Translations under genes and position numbers: made by a program | The notes under the pieces: generated by a model | Seen by the model: the letters and a program-made list of their open reading frames with translations, nothing else | Told to the model about the DNA's origin: nothing | Database searches by the model: none | Shown: positions 53,788 through 63,447 of the stretch, piece by piece | How positions within the stretch are numbered: position 1 is the stretch's first letter | How the letters are laid out: each line of letters starts with the position of its first letter | NCBI RefSeq assembly: GCF_014303395.1 | Contig: NZ_CP060298.1 | Location: 4,111,001-4,175,000 of the forward strand | Source: Nakamurella sp. PAMC28650 | GTDB taxonomy: Bacteria > Actinomycetota > Actinomycetes > Mycobacteriales > Nakamurellaceae | DNA length: 64,000 bases | Direction of reading: 5' to 3'

Positions 53788-54266
53788 TCAGGCTCTTGTC
53801 TTTCCTTCCTCGAACCGGGCGAGCTCCGCAGCCAGACGGCGCAAGAGCCCGGCCAGCTGCGTCCGGTCCTGCTCCGGCCAATCGGCGGTCACCGCGTCGA
53901 GGGTCCGGGCGCGCCGTAGGCGGACAGGTGACTCTGCAACCGGCGTCCCTTGGGGGTCATGGTGATCAACGTGGCGCGACCATCGCTGGGGTCGGGGAGA
54001 CGGGCGACCAGACCGCGGGAGGCCAGCTGATTCACCTGCGAGGTAATGGTGGACTTGTCGACGGCCTGCCAGAGGGCCAGCGTGGCCGCCGGAACGGGTG
54101 CATTGAAAACGGCGTCGAGGAGCCAGATCTCGGTGATGGTGACATCGGCGGATTTCGGCCCCAGCAGGACCTGCCGGCCGGCCGGACGATGTGCCCACCG
54201 CAGTATCTGCTGGAGGGCAAGTTGGGTGATGGCGGCGGCCTCGCCAGCCTTCTCGTTGATCGACAT
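53788..54266 (-). pseudogene. MarR-family regulator, frameshifted near the C-terminus
   Basis: From ATG 54266 the frame gives a normal MarR winged helix: SADVTITEIWLLDAVFNAPV, WQAVDKSTITSQVNQLASRG, LVARLPDPSDGRATLITMTP and KGRRLQSHLSAYG, then goes wrong and stops at 53889. The expected last helix (RARTLDAVTADWPEQDRTQL, then LRRLAAELARFEEGKTRA) continues in the neighbouring frame to 53788. Loss of one C near 53905 explains this. The DNA-binding domain is intact, but the dimerisation helix would be lost. A perfect palindrome ATTGGTCCCACCAAT lies 10 bases before the start and is probably its operator. Confidence 0.75.
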
Positions 54267-54275
54267 CGTAGTGAG

Positions 54276-54290
54276 ATTGGTCCCACCAAT
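54276..54290. promoter_or_regulatory. Palindrome ATTGGT-CCC-ACCAAT, likely MarR autoregulatory site
   Basis: Perfect 6-bp arms with a 3-base spacer, directly upstream of the MarR start at 54266 on the minus strand, where an autorepressor would cover the ribosome site and promoter. The surrounding 394-bp gap to the alcohol dehydrogenase gene holds no gene I support, another inverted repeat at 54453-54471 and the DosR-like box at 54521. Confidence 0.6.
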
Positions 54291-54520
54291 TCTTGGACGC
54301 CATTCCCTCGCCCGGATCTGTAGTTTGAGTTGTCCAATCACCCGCACGCCGACAGTCGACACAAAACCACCAACCTCACCACCCACCAGGTCTTCGATCA
54401 GATGTCGAAGGAAGACCATGCGAACGGTGAGTTCCTGACGACCGCGCGCTGAACTCCCGCCCGGTGGGAGTGGGTGGAAGTCGTCCCGCCACGGTGCACG
54501 ACACCGAACGACCCGCAGAA

Positions 54521-54534
54521 GGGCCGAAGGTCCC
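54521..54534. promoter_or_regulatory. DosR/DevR-box-like palindrome upstream of the adh-pnt operon
   Basis: GGGCCGAAGGTCCC matches the GGGACYWWRGTCCC core at 12 of 14 positions with the conserved CAA-type flank on the right. It lies 127-140 bases before the alcohol dehydrogenase start. Confidence 0.5.
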
Positions 54535-54660
54535 AACGGAGGATCCACATGTCCCGGTGGGTACCGGACCAACGGTCCTGACCTCCGAAATCACGACGAA
54601 TTAGCGTTGACCCCAGTACCGGAGCAAGGTATTTCTCCCTCTTCGAAATCGGAGTCGACC

Positions 54661-55674
54661 ATGAAGGCCGCAGTCGTCACAGAATTCCATTCGCCCCTGG
54701 AGATCCAGGAACTGGCCATCCCGGACCCCGGTCCCGGCCAGGTCCTGGTCCGCATCGAGTACTCGGGTCTGTGCCACACCGACATCCACGCCGCGAACGG
54801 CGACTGGCCGGCCAAGCCGGTGCCCCCGTTCATCCCGGGTCACGAGGGAATCGGGTTCGTGGAACGGCTCGGCCTCGGTGTCCAGGAACCGGCGGTCGGT
54901 ACCCGGGTGGCCATCGCCTGGCTGGGGTCCGCGTGTGGACAATGCCGCTACTGCATCAGTGGCTGGGAGACACTCTGCGAGTCGCAGCAGAATTCCGGCT
55001 ACTCCGTCAACGGCACCTTTGCCGAATACGCCGTGGTCGCCGCCGATTTCGCCTGCCCGGTCCCGGACGGCATCTCGTCACGGGAGGCCGCTCCGCTCAC
55101 CTGCGCAGGTGTCACCACCTACAAGGCGATCAAGGTCGCGAAGGTCGCACCCGCCGAGACGGTGGCCATCTTCGGTGTCGGTGGCCTGGGCCATCTGGCG
55201 CTGCAGTACGCCCGCATCGCGGGTGGCTTCGTGATCGGCGTCGACATCCAGGACGACAAGCTCGCCATGGCCACCGAACTGGGCGCGGATCATGTGGTCA
55301 ACGCCCGGACCACCGACCCGGTCGCGGCGATCCAGGCCCTCGGCGGCGCTGACGTCGCGGTGGCTCTTGCGGCCTCGCCCGCATCGTTCGACCAGGCCTT
55401 CCGATCGCTGCGCCGCGGAGGACGCCTGGTCTGCGTGGCCCTCCCCGCCGACGACGGCGCGCTGAACGTGCCGATCTTCGACATGGTCATCGGCGGCAAG
55501 TCGGTGATCGGGTCCATCGTGGGCAACCGCAACGATCTGGCCGATGTCTTCGCGCTGCACGCGGCCGGCCGCACCCGGGTCATCATCGCCGACCGCAAGC
55601 TCGACGAGGTCAACGAATCCATCGCCGACGTGGTCTCCGGCAAGGTCGCCGCCCGGGTGGTGTTCCAGCTGTGA
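54661..55674 (+). CDS. adhP: Zinc-dependent alcohol dehydrogenase (AdhP-like)
   Basis: 337 residues from ATG 54661; an ATG/GTG further upstream at 54607 was not chosen because CGGAG precedes 54661. Catalytic zinc ligands: Cys in YSGLCHTDIHAANGDWP and His-Glu in IPGHEGIGFVERLGLG. Structural zinc Cys set: GSACGQCRYCISGWETLC. The NAD fold is TVAIFGVGGLGHLALQYARI. It oxidises or makes primary alcohols with NAD. It overlaps the first transhydrogenase gene by GTGA, so the enzyme and the NADH/NADPH balancer are translationally coupled, an uncommon pairing. Confidence 0.93.
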   Translation: MKAAVVTEFHSPLEIQELAIPDPGPGQVLVRIEYSGLCHTDIHAANGDWPAKPVPPFIPGHEGIGFVERLGLGVQEPAVGTRVAIAWLGSACGQCRYCISGWETLCESQQNSGYSVNGTFAEYAVVAADFACPVPDGISSREAAPLTCAGVTTYKAIKVAKVAPAETVAIFGVGGLGHLALQYARIAGGFVIGVDIQDDKLAMATELGADHVVNARTTDPVAAIQALGGADVAVALAASPASFDQAFRSLRRGGRLVCVALPADDGALNVPIFDMVIGGKSVIGSIVGNRNDLADVFALHAAGRTRVIIADRKLDEVNESIADVVSGKVAARVVFQL

Positions 55675-56978
55675 CCGCGGCGGAGCGCACCCCGGTCGCG
55701 CCGCCCGCCGACGCACCGCCCGCCGACGCACCAACCGGCCACCGCGCGCCGCCGGCCGTCCTGACGGTCGGTGTGCTGCGTGAGAGGGCGGCCGGGGAGC
55801 GGCGGGTCGCGCTGACCCCGGACGGAGTCGAACGGCTGCGCAAGCTGGGTTGTGGCGTGCTCGTCGAATCCGGAGCCGGCACGATCGCCGGCTTCTTCGA
55901 CGCCGACTACGCTGCGTCCGGTGCCGAGTTGGTCGATGCGGACACCGTTCTCACCAGATCCGGTGTGCTGGTCTGCGTGCGGGCGCCCGGGCCGGCGCAG
56001 CGGGGCCGGCTGACCGGTGGGCAGGCCCTGATCGGCCTGCTCGAACCGGCTGCGGATCCTGAACTGATGAACGATCTGAACGCAGCGGGCGTGACGGCAA
56101 TCAGCCTCGACGGTCTACCCAGGACACTGAGCAGCGCGCAGTCGATGGATGCTCTCACCTCCCAGGCCAATGTGGCGGGCTACAAAGCCGCCCTGGTCGC
56201 CGCCAACGCCTACGGCGGTTTCTTCCCGATGCTGATGACGGCGGCCGGAACCGTTCGGCCGGCGACGGTGCTCGTGATCGGGGCCGGAGTGGCCGGACTG
56301 CAGGCCATCGGGACCGCACGCCGTCTCGGTGCGGTGGTGACCGGTTACGACGTCCGCGACGCCGCACGATCGGACATCGCCTCGACGGGTGCCAAGTTCC
56401 TGGAACTGGGCCGACCCGTTGCGGCCGAGCACGAGTCGGCGAGCGCAGCGGGTGGCTACGCCAGGGCACTGACCTCCCGGGAACAGGCCGATCAGCAGTC
56501 GGCGATGGTCGACGCCCTGTCCAGGTTCGACGTCGTCATCACCACTGCGCAGGTCCCCGGTCGTCGACCGCCCGTGCTGGTGTCCACGCAGGCCATCGCG
56601 GCGATGCGTCCGGGATCGGTGGTCGTCGACCTCGCTGCCGGTGCGCTCGGTGGGAACGTCGAGGGGTCGCTGCCCGACCAGACCGTGGTGAGCGTCAACC
56701 AGGTCACCATCATCGGAGCCGGCAATCTGCCCTCGTCGGTACCGACGGCATCCTCGACGGCCTACTCCCGCAACATCTGCGCCCTGCTCGGTCATCTCGT
56801 CGAGGACGGCCGGCTGGATCTGGACCTCACGGACGACATCACCGCCGGTGTGCTGATCACCCGGAGCGAAGTCGCCGTGCACACGGGGTCCCCGGCGCCG
56901 GCCGAGAATGTTTCGCCACCAACGTCACCCGCCGCTCCGGGCGAACTGGTCACGACCGGGAAAGGAACGCCCTCATGA
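55671..56978 (+). CDS. pntAA: Proton-translocating NAD(P) transhydrogenase, alpha subunit part 1
   Basis: 435 residues from GTG 55671, overlapping the alcohol dehydrogenase stop. An unusual Pro/Ala-rich N-terminal lead of about 30 residues precedes the domain I core: TVGVLRERAAGERRVALTPD, GLPRTLSSAQSMDALTSQAN, ATVLVIGAGVAGLQAIGTAR and VVITTAQVPGRRPPVLVSTQ. It binds NAD(H) on the cytosolic side. It ends in a Pro/Ser-rich tail and overlaps the next gene by four bases. Confidence 0.95.
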   Translation: MTAAERTPVAPPADAPPADAPTGHRAPPAVLTVGVLRERAAGERRVALTPDGVERLRKLGCGVLVESGAGTIAGFFDADYAASGAELVDADTVLTRSGVLVCVRAPGPAQRGRLTGGQALIGLLEPAADPELMNDLNAAGVTAISLDGLPRTLSSAQSMDALTSQANVAGYKAALVAANAYGGFFPMLMTAAGTVRPATVLVIGAGVAGLQAIGTARRLGAVVTGYDVRDAARSDIASTGAKFLELGRPVAAEHESASAAGGYARALTSREQADQQSAMVDALSRFDVVITTAQVPGRRPPVLVSTQAIAAMRPGSVVVDLAAGALGGNVEGSLPDQTVVSVNQVTIIGAGNLPSSVPTASSTAYSRNICALLGHLVEDGRLDLDLTDDITAGVLITRSEVAVHTGSPAPAENVSPPTSPAAPGELVTTGKGTPS

Positions 56979-57301
56979 CACTCCTGCTCTTCGCCGACAT
57001 CACCGTTTTCGTACTCAGCGTGCTCGTCGGATTCGAAATCATCAGCAAGGTCCCCGCCACCCTCCACACCCCGCTGATGTCCGGCTCCAACGCCATCCAC
57101 GGCGTGGTCGTCGTCGGGGTGATGGTGCTGGCCGCGTTGGCAGATTCGCCCCTGGGGTACGGCCTGGTCCTGGTGGCCGCCGCCTTCGCGGCCATGAACG
57201 TGGTCGGCGGTTACGTCGTCACGGATCGCATGCTCGAGATGTTCAAGGTCCGTCCGGCCCGCCTCCCGGTGGAGTCCCCTCCGAAGGTTGATGCGCCATG
57301 A
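56975..57301 (+). CDS. pntAB: NAD(P) transhydrogenase, alpha subunit part 2 (membrane)
   Basis: 108 residues with three hydrophobic helices: LLFADITVFVLSVLVGFEII, TPLMSGSNAIHGVVVVGVMV and LGYGLVLVAAAFAAMNVVGG. TPLMSGSNAI is the conserved signature of the membrane part of PntA. It forms half of the proton channel with PntB. Overlaps of four bases at both ends with its neighbours. Confidence 0.95.
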   Translation: MTLLLFADITVFVLSVLVGFEIISKVPATLHTPLMSGSNAIHGVVVVGVMVLAALADSPLGYGLVLVAAAFAAMNVVGGYVVTDRMLEMFKVRPARLPVESPPKVDAP

Positions 57302-58722
57302 CCGGCTTCGAAACCGCCGTGCACGCCCTCTATCTCGCCGCCGCGGTCTGTTTCATCCTCGGTCTGCACAAGATGACGTCGCCGATGTCGGCGCGCGGTG
57401 GGAACCGGCTCTCCGCGGCCGGCATGATCCTCGCCGTGCTCACCACCGTGGTGGTGCTGGGCCGCGACCACGTCATCACGGGTGTCGGGACGGCCGCGCT
57501 CGCCGTCGGGCTCGTCGCGGGCGCTGCCGCCGGCCTCGTCATGGCACGGCGCGTGAAGATGACGGCCATGCCCCAACTCGTCAGCCTGTTCAACGCGGTC
57601 GGCGGCGGCGCCGCGGCGCTCATCGCGTTCAGCGACGCCATCGCCCACCGCGGATCCCTCCCCCTGTCGGCCCAGCCGGTCAGCACCACGCTGACGACCG
57701 TGCTCGACCTGCTGATCGGCGGGATCACCTTCTCCGGCTCGCTGATCGCGGGGGGCAAACTGGCCGGGATCATTCCCGGTCGACCGCTGACCCTTCCGGC
57801 CGGCCGCGCGATCAACCTAGTGCTGGCCCTGGTGGCCGTGGCCGCCGCCGTCGTCTACACCGCCGGTCATGGCGGTGTCGGCGTCCTGGTCATCCTCGTG
57901 GTGGCCGCGCTCGGACTCGGTGTGGTGGCCACGCTACCCATCGGCGGAGCCGACATGCCAGTGGTCATCTCGCTTCTCAACGCTTTCACCGGTACAGCGG
58001 TGGCCATGGCCGGGTTCGTCATCGACAGCACCCCGCTGATCATCGGCGGTGCCCTGGTCGGGGCGGCCGGCGGCATCCTCACCCAACTCATGGCCAAGGC
58101 GATGAACCGTTCGCTGCTGGCGATCATGGCCGGCGGTTTCGGTACCGGCGACGAGCAGAGCAGCGTCGCGGCGACCGGCGGTGGTGGTCCGGTCCGCGAG
58201 GTCACCGTGGACGATGCCTGCCTGCAGTTGGCCTACGCCAACAAGGTCGTCATCGTCCCCGGCTACGGCCTGGCCGCGGCACAGGGCCAGCACGAGTTGG
58301 TAGAGCTGGCGCAGGCGCTGACCGATCACGGTGTCGAGGTCAGCTACGGCATCCACCCGGTCGCCGGCCGGATGCCCGGACACATGAACGTGCTGCTCGC
58401 CGAGGCGAACGCTTCGTACGACCAGCTCAAGGACCTCGAGGAGATCAACCCGCAGTTCGCCACCACCGATGTCGTGCTGGTGGTCGGGGCGAACGACGTC
58501 ACGAACCCCGCGGCCAGGCGGCCCGGCAATCCGGTGTCCGGCATGCCGATCCTGGACGTGGACAAGGCCAGGAGCGTCATCGTGATCAAGAGGTCGCTGG
58601 GTCATGGCTATGCCGGCATCGACAACGAGCTCTACCTCAATCCCAGGACCGCAATGCTCTTCGGTGATGCGAAGGGTGCTCTCACCTCGCTGCTCACCGG
58701 GCTGCACGCCTACACCAGCTGA
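57298..58722 (+). CDS. pntB: NAD(P) transhydrogenase, beta subunit
   Basis: 474 residues. About eight membrane helices (residues 1-280) are followed by the NADP(H)-binding domain III: VPGYGLAAAQGQHELVELAQ, GIHPVAGRMPGHMNVLLAEA, DVVLVVGANDVTNPAARR and VIKRSLGHGYAGIDNELYL. With PntAA and PntAB it couples proton entry to hydride transfer from NADH to NADP+. In the dormancy-type context it may rather dissipate NADPH or use it to build proton motive force. The CBS gene follows after 43 bases. Confidence 0.96.
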   Translation: MTGFETAVHALYLAAAVCFILGLHKMTSPMSARGGNRLSAAGMILAVLTTVVVLGRDHVITGVGTAALAVGLVAGAAAGLVMARRVKMTAMPQLVSLFNAVGGGAAALIAFSDAIAHRGSLPLSAQPVSTTLTTVLDLLIGGITFSGSLIAGGKLAGIIPGRPLTLPAGRAINLVLALVAVAAAVVYTAGHGGVGVLVILVVAALGLGVVATLPIGGADMPVVISLLNAFTGTAVAMAGFVIDSTPLIIGGALVGAAGGILTQLMAKAMNRSLLAIMAGGFGTGDEQSSVAATGGGGPVREVTVDDACLQLAYANKVVIVPGYGLAAAQGQHELVELAQALTDHGVEVSYGIHPVAGRMPGHMNVLLAEANASYDQLKDLEEINPQFATTDVVLVVGANDVTNPAARRPGNPVSGMPILDVDKARSVIVIKRSLGHGYAGIDNELYLNPRTAMLFGDAKGALTSLLTGLHAYTS

Positions 58723-58765
58723 TCCCGGCGCTACCTCACCACTGCATTCCCGGAAGGAGACCGTC

Positions 58766-59380
58766 ATGTTGGTCCGAGAGGTCATGTCCCACCCGGTCGT
58801 CACCGTGCGGGCCTGGACGACCATCCAGGAGACGGCGCGCATCCTCGCGGGGCAGGGCTTCACCAGTGTCCCCGTCCTGGACGACGACGACGAGCTGGTC
58901 GGCATCGTCAGCGAAGGCGATCTGCTCCGAAAGGCACTCACGCCAGATCCGAGGCGCCACCCCCACGTCTTCACCCGGCCCGAACCGAGACCGGGCATCG
59001 TGGCCGACGTGATGAGCATCGTGGTGCAGTCGCTGACCCCGGGGGCGGACGTCGCCGACGCGGCCCGCATCATGGTGGACGACCGGATCCGCACTCTGCC
59101 GATCGTGGACGGCGCCAGGGTGGTCGGCGTGATCACCCGACGGGACCTGCTGCGCTCCAGCCTGATCCGCGACGACGAATCCCTCCGGCGAGACGTGAAC
59201 CGGACCCTGGAGGCGTTCGGAGATCCGGATCGGTGGACGGTCACCGTGCAGGCCGCCGTCGCCGACGTCGAGGACTTCCGGGACAGCGCAGACGATCGGG
59301 AACTGGCCCTGCGGTTGGTGTCCGCAGTTCCAGGAATCGTGCACGTCGACGTCCACCACGAGACCCCCGACCCCTTCTGA
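58766..59380 (+). CDS. CBS-pair protein with C-terminal BON-like domain (copy 2)
   Basis: 204 residues from ATG 58766 with GGAAGGAG before it. First CBS: MLVREVMSHPVVTVRAWTTI and PVLDDDDELVGIVSEGDLLR; second: VADVMSIVVQSLTPGADVAD and LPIVDGARVVGVITRRDLLR. The C-terminal part (LRRDVNRTLEAFGDPDRWTV, ELALRLVSAVPGIVHVDVHH) resembles a BON domain. It is a paralogue of the gene at 51251 and is probably the last gene of the adhP-pnt operon. It may sense adenylate energy charge. Confidence 0.88.
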   Translation: MLVREVMSHPVVTVRAWTTIQETARILAGQGFTSVPVLDDDDELVGIVSEGDLLRKALTPDPRRHPHVFTRPEPRPGIVADVMSIVVQSLTPGADVADAARIMVDDRIRTLPIVDGARVVGVITRRDLLRSSLIRDDESLRRDVNRTLEAFGDPDRWTVTVQAAVADVEDFRDSADDRELALRLVSAVPGIVHVDVHHETPDPF

Positions 59381-59550
59381 CGCCACGCTCCTCGAGCCGG
59401 TTTCTCGATCGAAACGCCGCCGCCCGCCGGGATGACCAGTGTGTCGAGGTCAACGGACCGACCCCCCGAATGGCGCATCAGGGTACGGCTGTGCCGTCCA
59501 CCCGCCCTCCCAACGGGACGGGCGGGCGGACGGACTGACTGACTGACGAC

Positions 59551-59844
59551 CTACTTGCGGTGGACTTCGATCTTCCAGTCGTTGGCCAAGGCGGCCAGCG
59601 CACCGACCGCGGTGACGATCGGCAGAGCAACGGTGGCGATCACGCCGGCGGTCACCGGAATCTCCATCACGGTGTGGCCCTCCGCGTTCTTGACGACGAT
59701 CCGGCGGACGCTTCCCTCGTGGATCAGCTCCTTGACCTTTGCGCCCAGCTCCTTTCCCTGGACCTTCATCGACTCCGCGGGCCCGGTTCGAGGTCCTGCG
59801 GTCTCTGTCGAGTGCGCGGCATGCTCATCTTTGGCGACGGTCAT
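59551..59844 (-). CDS. DUF4342-domain membrane protein
   Basis: 97 residues from ATG 59844 with GAAGGGAA upstream; the long extension to 60018 covers the divergent promoter. KVKELIHEGSVRRIVVKNAE and TVMEIPVTAGVIATVALPIV fit DUF4342, with one hydrophobic helix near residues 70-90 (AGVIATVALPIVTAVGALAA) and a short charged tail. The N-terminal 30 residues are hydrophilic. Function unknown. It shares a 143-bp promoter region with the divergent BON gene. A 4-bp tandem repeat (GACT) abuts its stop codon at 59533-59548. Confidence 0.8.
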   Translation of the reverse strand: MTVAKDEHAAHSTETAGPRTGPAESMKVQGKELGAKVKELIHEGSVRRIVVKNAEGHTVMEIPVTAGVIATVALPIVTAVGALAALANDWKIEVHRK

Positions 59845-59902
59845 GACATTCCCTTCGGTTCGTTGTTCCTCCAGCCTGCGCCACGCCCGGCGCGTGTCGC
59901 TG

Positions 59903-59916
59903 GAGGCGAAAGTCCC
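59903..59916. promoter_or_regulatory. Degenerate DosR/DevR-box-like site between DUF4342 and BON genes
   Basis: GAGGCGAAAGTCCC matches the DosR core at 11 of 14 positions with an intact GTCCC right half and the usual C-GAA flank. It is 72-85 bases upstream of the BON start at 59988 and 59 bases upstream of the DUF4342 start at 59844. Confidence 0.4.
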
Positions 59917-59987
59917 CGAAGGTCCAGGCGGGCGGTCGGGCCTTTCGCCTCTGTCCACGCTGTCGAAGAAGTAGAAGAGTCGAGCCC

Positions 59988-60650
59988 ATGACCGGAACAC
60001 TGCCCAGGACCGATGCACAACTCAGATCCGCTGTCATCGAGGAGCTGCAATGGCTCTCGGGCATCGACAGCAGCCAGATCGACGTCTCGGTCGAGGCCGG
60101 GGCGGTCACCCTGAGCGGAACCGTGTCGACGTACCCGGAAACACTTCTGGCCGCCAAGGCCACGTTGGCAGTGCGGGGGGTGACGGCCATCGCCCAGGAA
60201 CTCACCGTCCGCGGTCCGTTCGCCGAGGGATCCGATTCCGACATCGCACGGCAGGCCGGGGAGGCACTCCAACGCTCCGTGAACATCCCGGACACCGTCA
60301 GGGCGTCCGTTCGCGACCACATCCTGACGCTCTCCGGTGAAGTCACCTGGCAGTACGAACGAGACGCCGCCTGCCGGGCCGTGAACTACATCTCCGGAGT
60401 CCGGCACGTCAAGAACGCGATGACCATCCGGCCGGGCCGACTCGCCGTCGGCATCCACGCCGACATCGTGGCTGCGCTGGTGCGCAACGCCCGGTTGGAC
60501 GGCGAGCACATCACCGTCACGACCAACACCCGCGGTCTGATCACCCTCGACGGCACGGTCGCCTCCCTGGCCGAACGACGTCAGGCCGAGCAGGTCTGCT
60601 GGTCCGCACCCGGTGCCACCGAGGTCGCCAACCACCTCACCATCGCGTGA
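59988..60650 (+). CDS. BON-domain protein, three BON repeats (copy 2)
   Basis: 220 residues. BON motifs at about residues 10-70 (VEAGAVTLSGTVSTYPETLL), 78-140 (VRASVRDHILTLSGEVTWQY) and 155-220 (VTTNTRGLITLDGTVASLAE). It shares the same three-domain plan and much of the sequence with the gene at 50416 (for instance TYPETMLAAKA versus TYPETLLAAKA; TLSGEVTWQYQREAACRAV versus TLSGEVTWQYERDAACRAV), but lacks the Ala/Thr linker. The pair is the result of duplication. Cell-envelope binding under energy stress is an inference. Confidence 0.9.
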   Translation: MTGTLPRTDAQLRSAVIEELQWLSGIDSSQIDVSVEAGAVTLSGTVSTYPETLLAAKATLAVRGVTAIAQELTVRGPFAEGSDSDIARQAGEALQRSVNIPDTVRASVRDHILTLSGEVTWQYERDAACRAVNYISGVRHVKNAMTIRPGRLAVGIHADIVAALVRNARLDGEHITVTTNTRGLITLDGTVASLAERRQAEQVCWSAPGATEVANHLTIA

Positions 60651-60669
60651 TCGGGACGGGGGGCGATGA

Positions 60670-62511
<1,842 letters not shown>

Positions 62512-62540
62512 TCAGGCTGAGGTATTTGTGCGGGTGTGAT

Positions 62541-62554
62541 GGGACGTTCGACCC
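62541..62554. promoter_or_regulatory. DosR/DevR-box-like site in the devS-acg divergent promoter
   Basis: GGGACGTTCGACCC matches the core at 11 of 14 positions with an intact GGGAC left half. It lies in the 142-bp gap between the divergent devS-like (62505) and Acg-type (62648) genes. Confidence 0.45.
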
Positions 62555-62647
62555 TAGGAGCGAGGGTCCACCCACAGAGATCGTGGTGGGAGCGAGCACA
62601 AACGGCGGCGCAGAGCCCCATGGCGATGACGAGGGGACACCACACTG

Positions 62648-63421
62648 ATGAGCCGCACCACAGTTGCCGTCGGCACGCTGAGCGCCGAACAGGTGCAGGA
62701 AGTGCTGGCGGTCGCGCAGGAGGCACCCACGCTGCACCGTTCCCGGCCCTGGCGGTTCCACTGCACGGAGACGACGATCGAGATGCTCCTGGACCTGCCA
62801 CCGGACCCCTGGGGCAACGACCACGATCATCGTGAAGCCTGGGTCGCCTGCGGGGCGGCACTGCTGAACCTGAGGTTGGCGATCCGCTCGTGCGGCGCGG
62901 ATCCGGTCGTGCATCTGATGCCGAAGCTGGATCGGCCGCTCCTGGTGGCCTCGTTGGAGATCGACGGACGCCGCCCGACCACCTCGGAGCGAGCCGGGCT
63001 GTCGTTGGCCGTCGGGTCGGTGAGGACGCACGTCAGGCACTTCGAAGCCGGTCCGATACCGGGTGCGCTGCTGGTGGAGTTGCGCTACGCGGCCAGGAGG
63101 GAACAGGCCTGGATTGCCCTGCTGCCCTCGTCCGCGCTGCCGGCTCTGCTGCAATTCGTCGACGAATCCGTTGAGCTGGAACTGCGCGACCGGTCGGCCC
63201 AGGTCGCGGTGATCGGCACGCTGCAGGACGATTCGGCCTCCCGCCTGCGTGCAGGTCAGGCCATGCAGCGGGTGCTGCTTACTGCCGCCCGGGCAGAACT
63301 GGGCGCACGCTTCCTCTCGATGGCACCCGATCTGCAAGCCGGTCGCGCGCGGCTGCGGCAGTCGATCGGCGGCGGCCTGTGGCCCCAGGTCCTGCTGCAG
63401 ATCGGTCGAATCGCAGCCTGA
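62648..63421 (+). CDS. Acg-family flavin-binding (nitroreductase-like) protein
   Basis: 257 residues. The N-terminus LSAEQVQEVLAVAQEAPTLH and SRPWRFHCTETTIEMLLDL, then REAWVACGAALLNLRLAIRS, match the Acg/Rv3131 group of nitroreductase-fold proteins of the mycobacterial DosR regulon. It is shorter than the roughly 330-residue mycobacterial members, mainly at the C-terminus, which ends GGGLWPQVLLQIGRIAA. These proteins bind FMN, and some sequester it without enzyme activity. Divergent from devS, convergent with devR. Confidence 0.85.
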   Translation: MSRTTVAVGTLSAEQVQEVLAVAQEAPTLHRSRPWRFHCTETTIEMLLDLPPDPWGNDHDHREAWVACGAALLNLRLAIRSCGADPVVHLMPKLDRPLLVASLEIDGRRPTTSERAGLSLAVGSVRTHVRHFEAGPIPGALLVELRYAARREQAWIALLPSSALPALLQFVDESVELELRDRSAQVAVIGTLQDDSASRLRAGQAMQRVLLTAARAELGARFLSMAPDLQAGRARLRQSIGGGLWPQVLLQIGRIAA

Positions 63422-63447
63422 GCGGGCGTATGCGGGCCGGGCCGGGC

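Noticed and set aside
54376..54594. Small minus-strand open frame in the MarR-adhP gap
   Set aside because: No family resemblance, low-complexity Ser/Thr/Gly composition, and it covers the putative regulatory sites.
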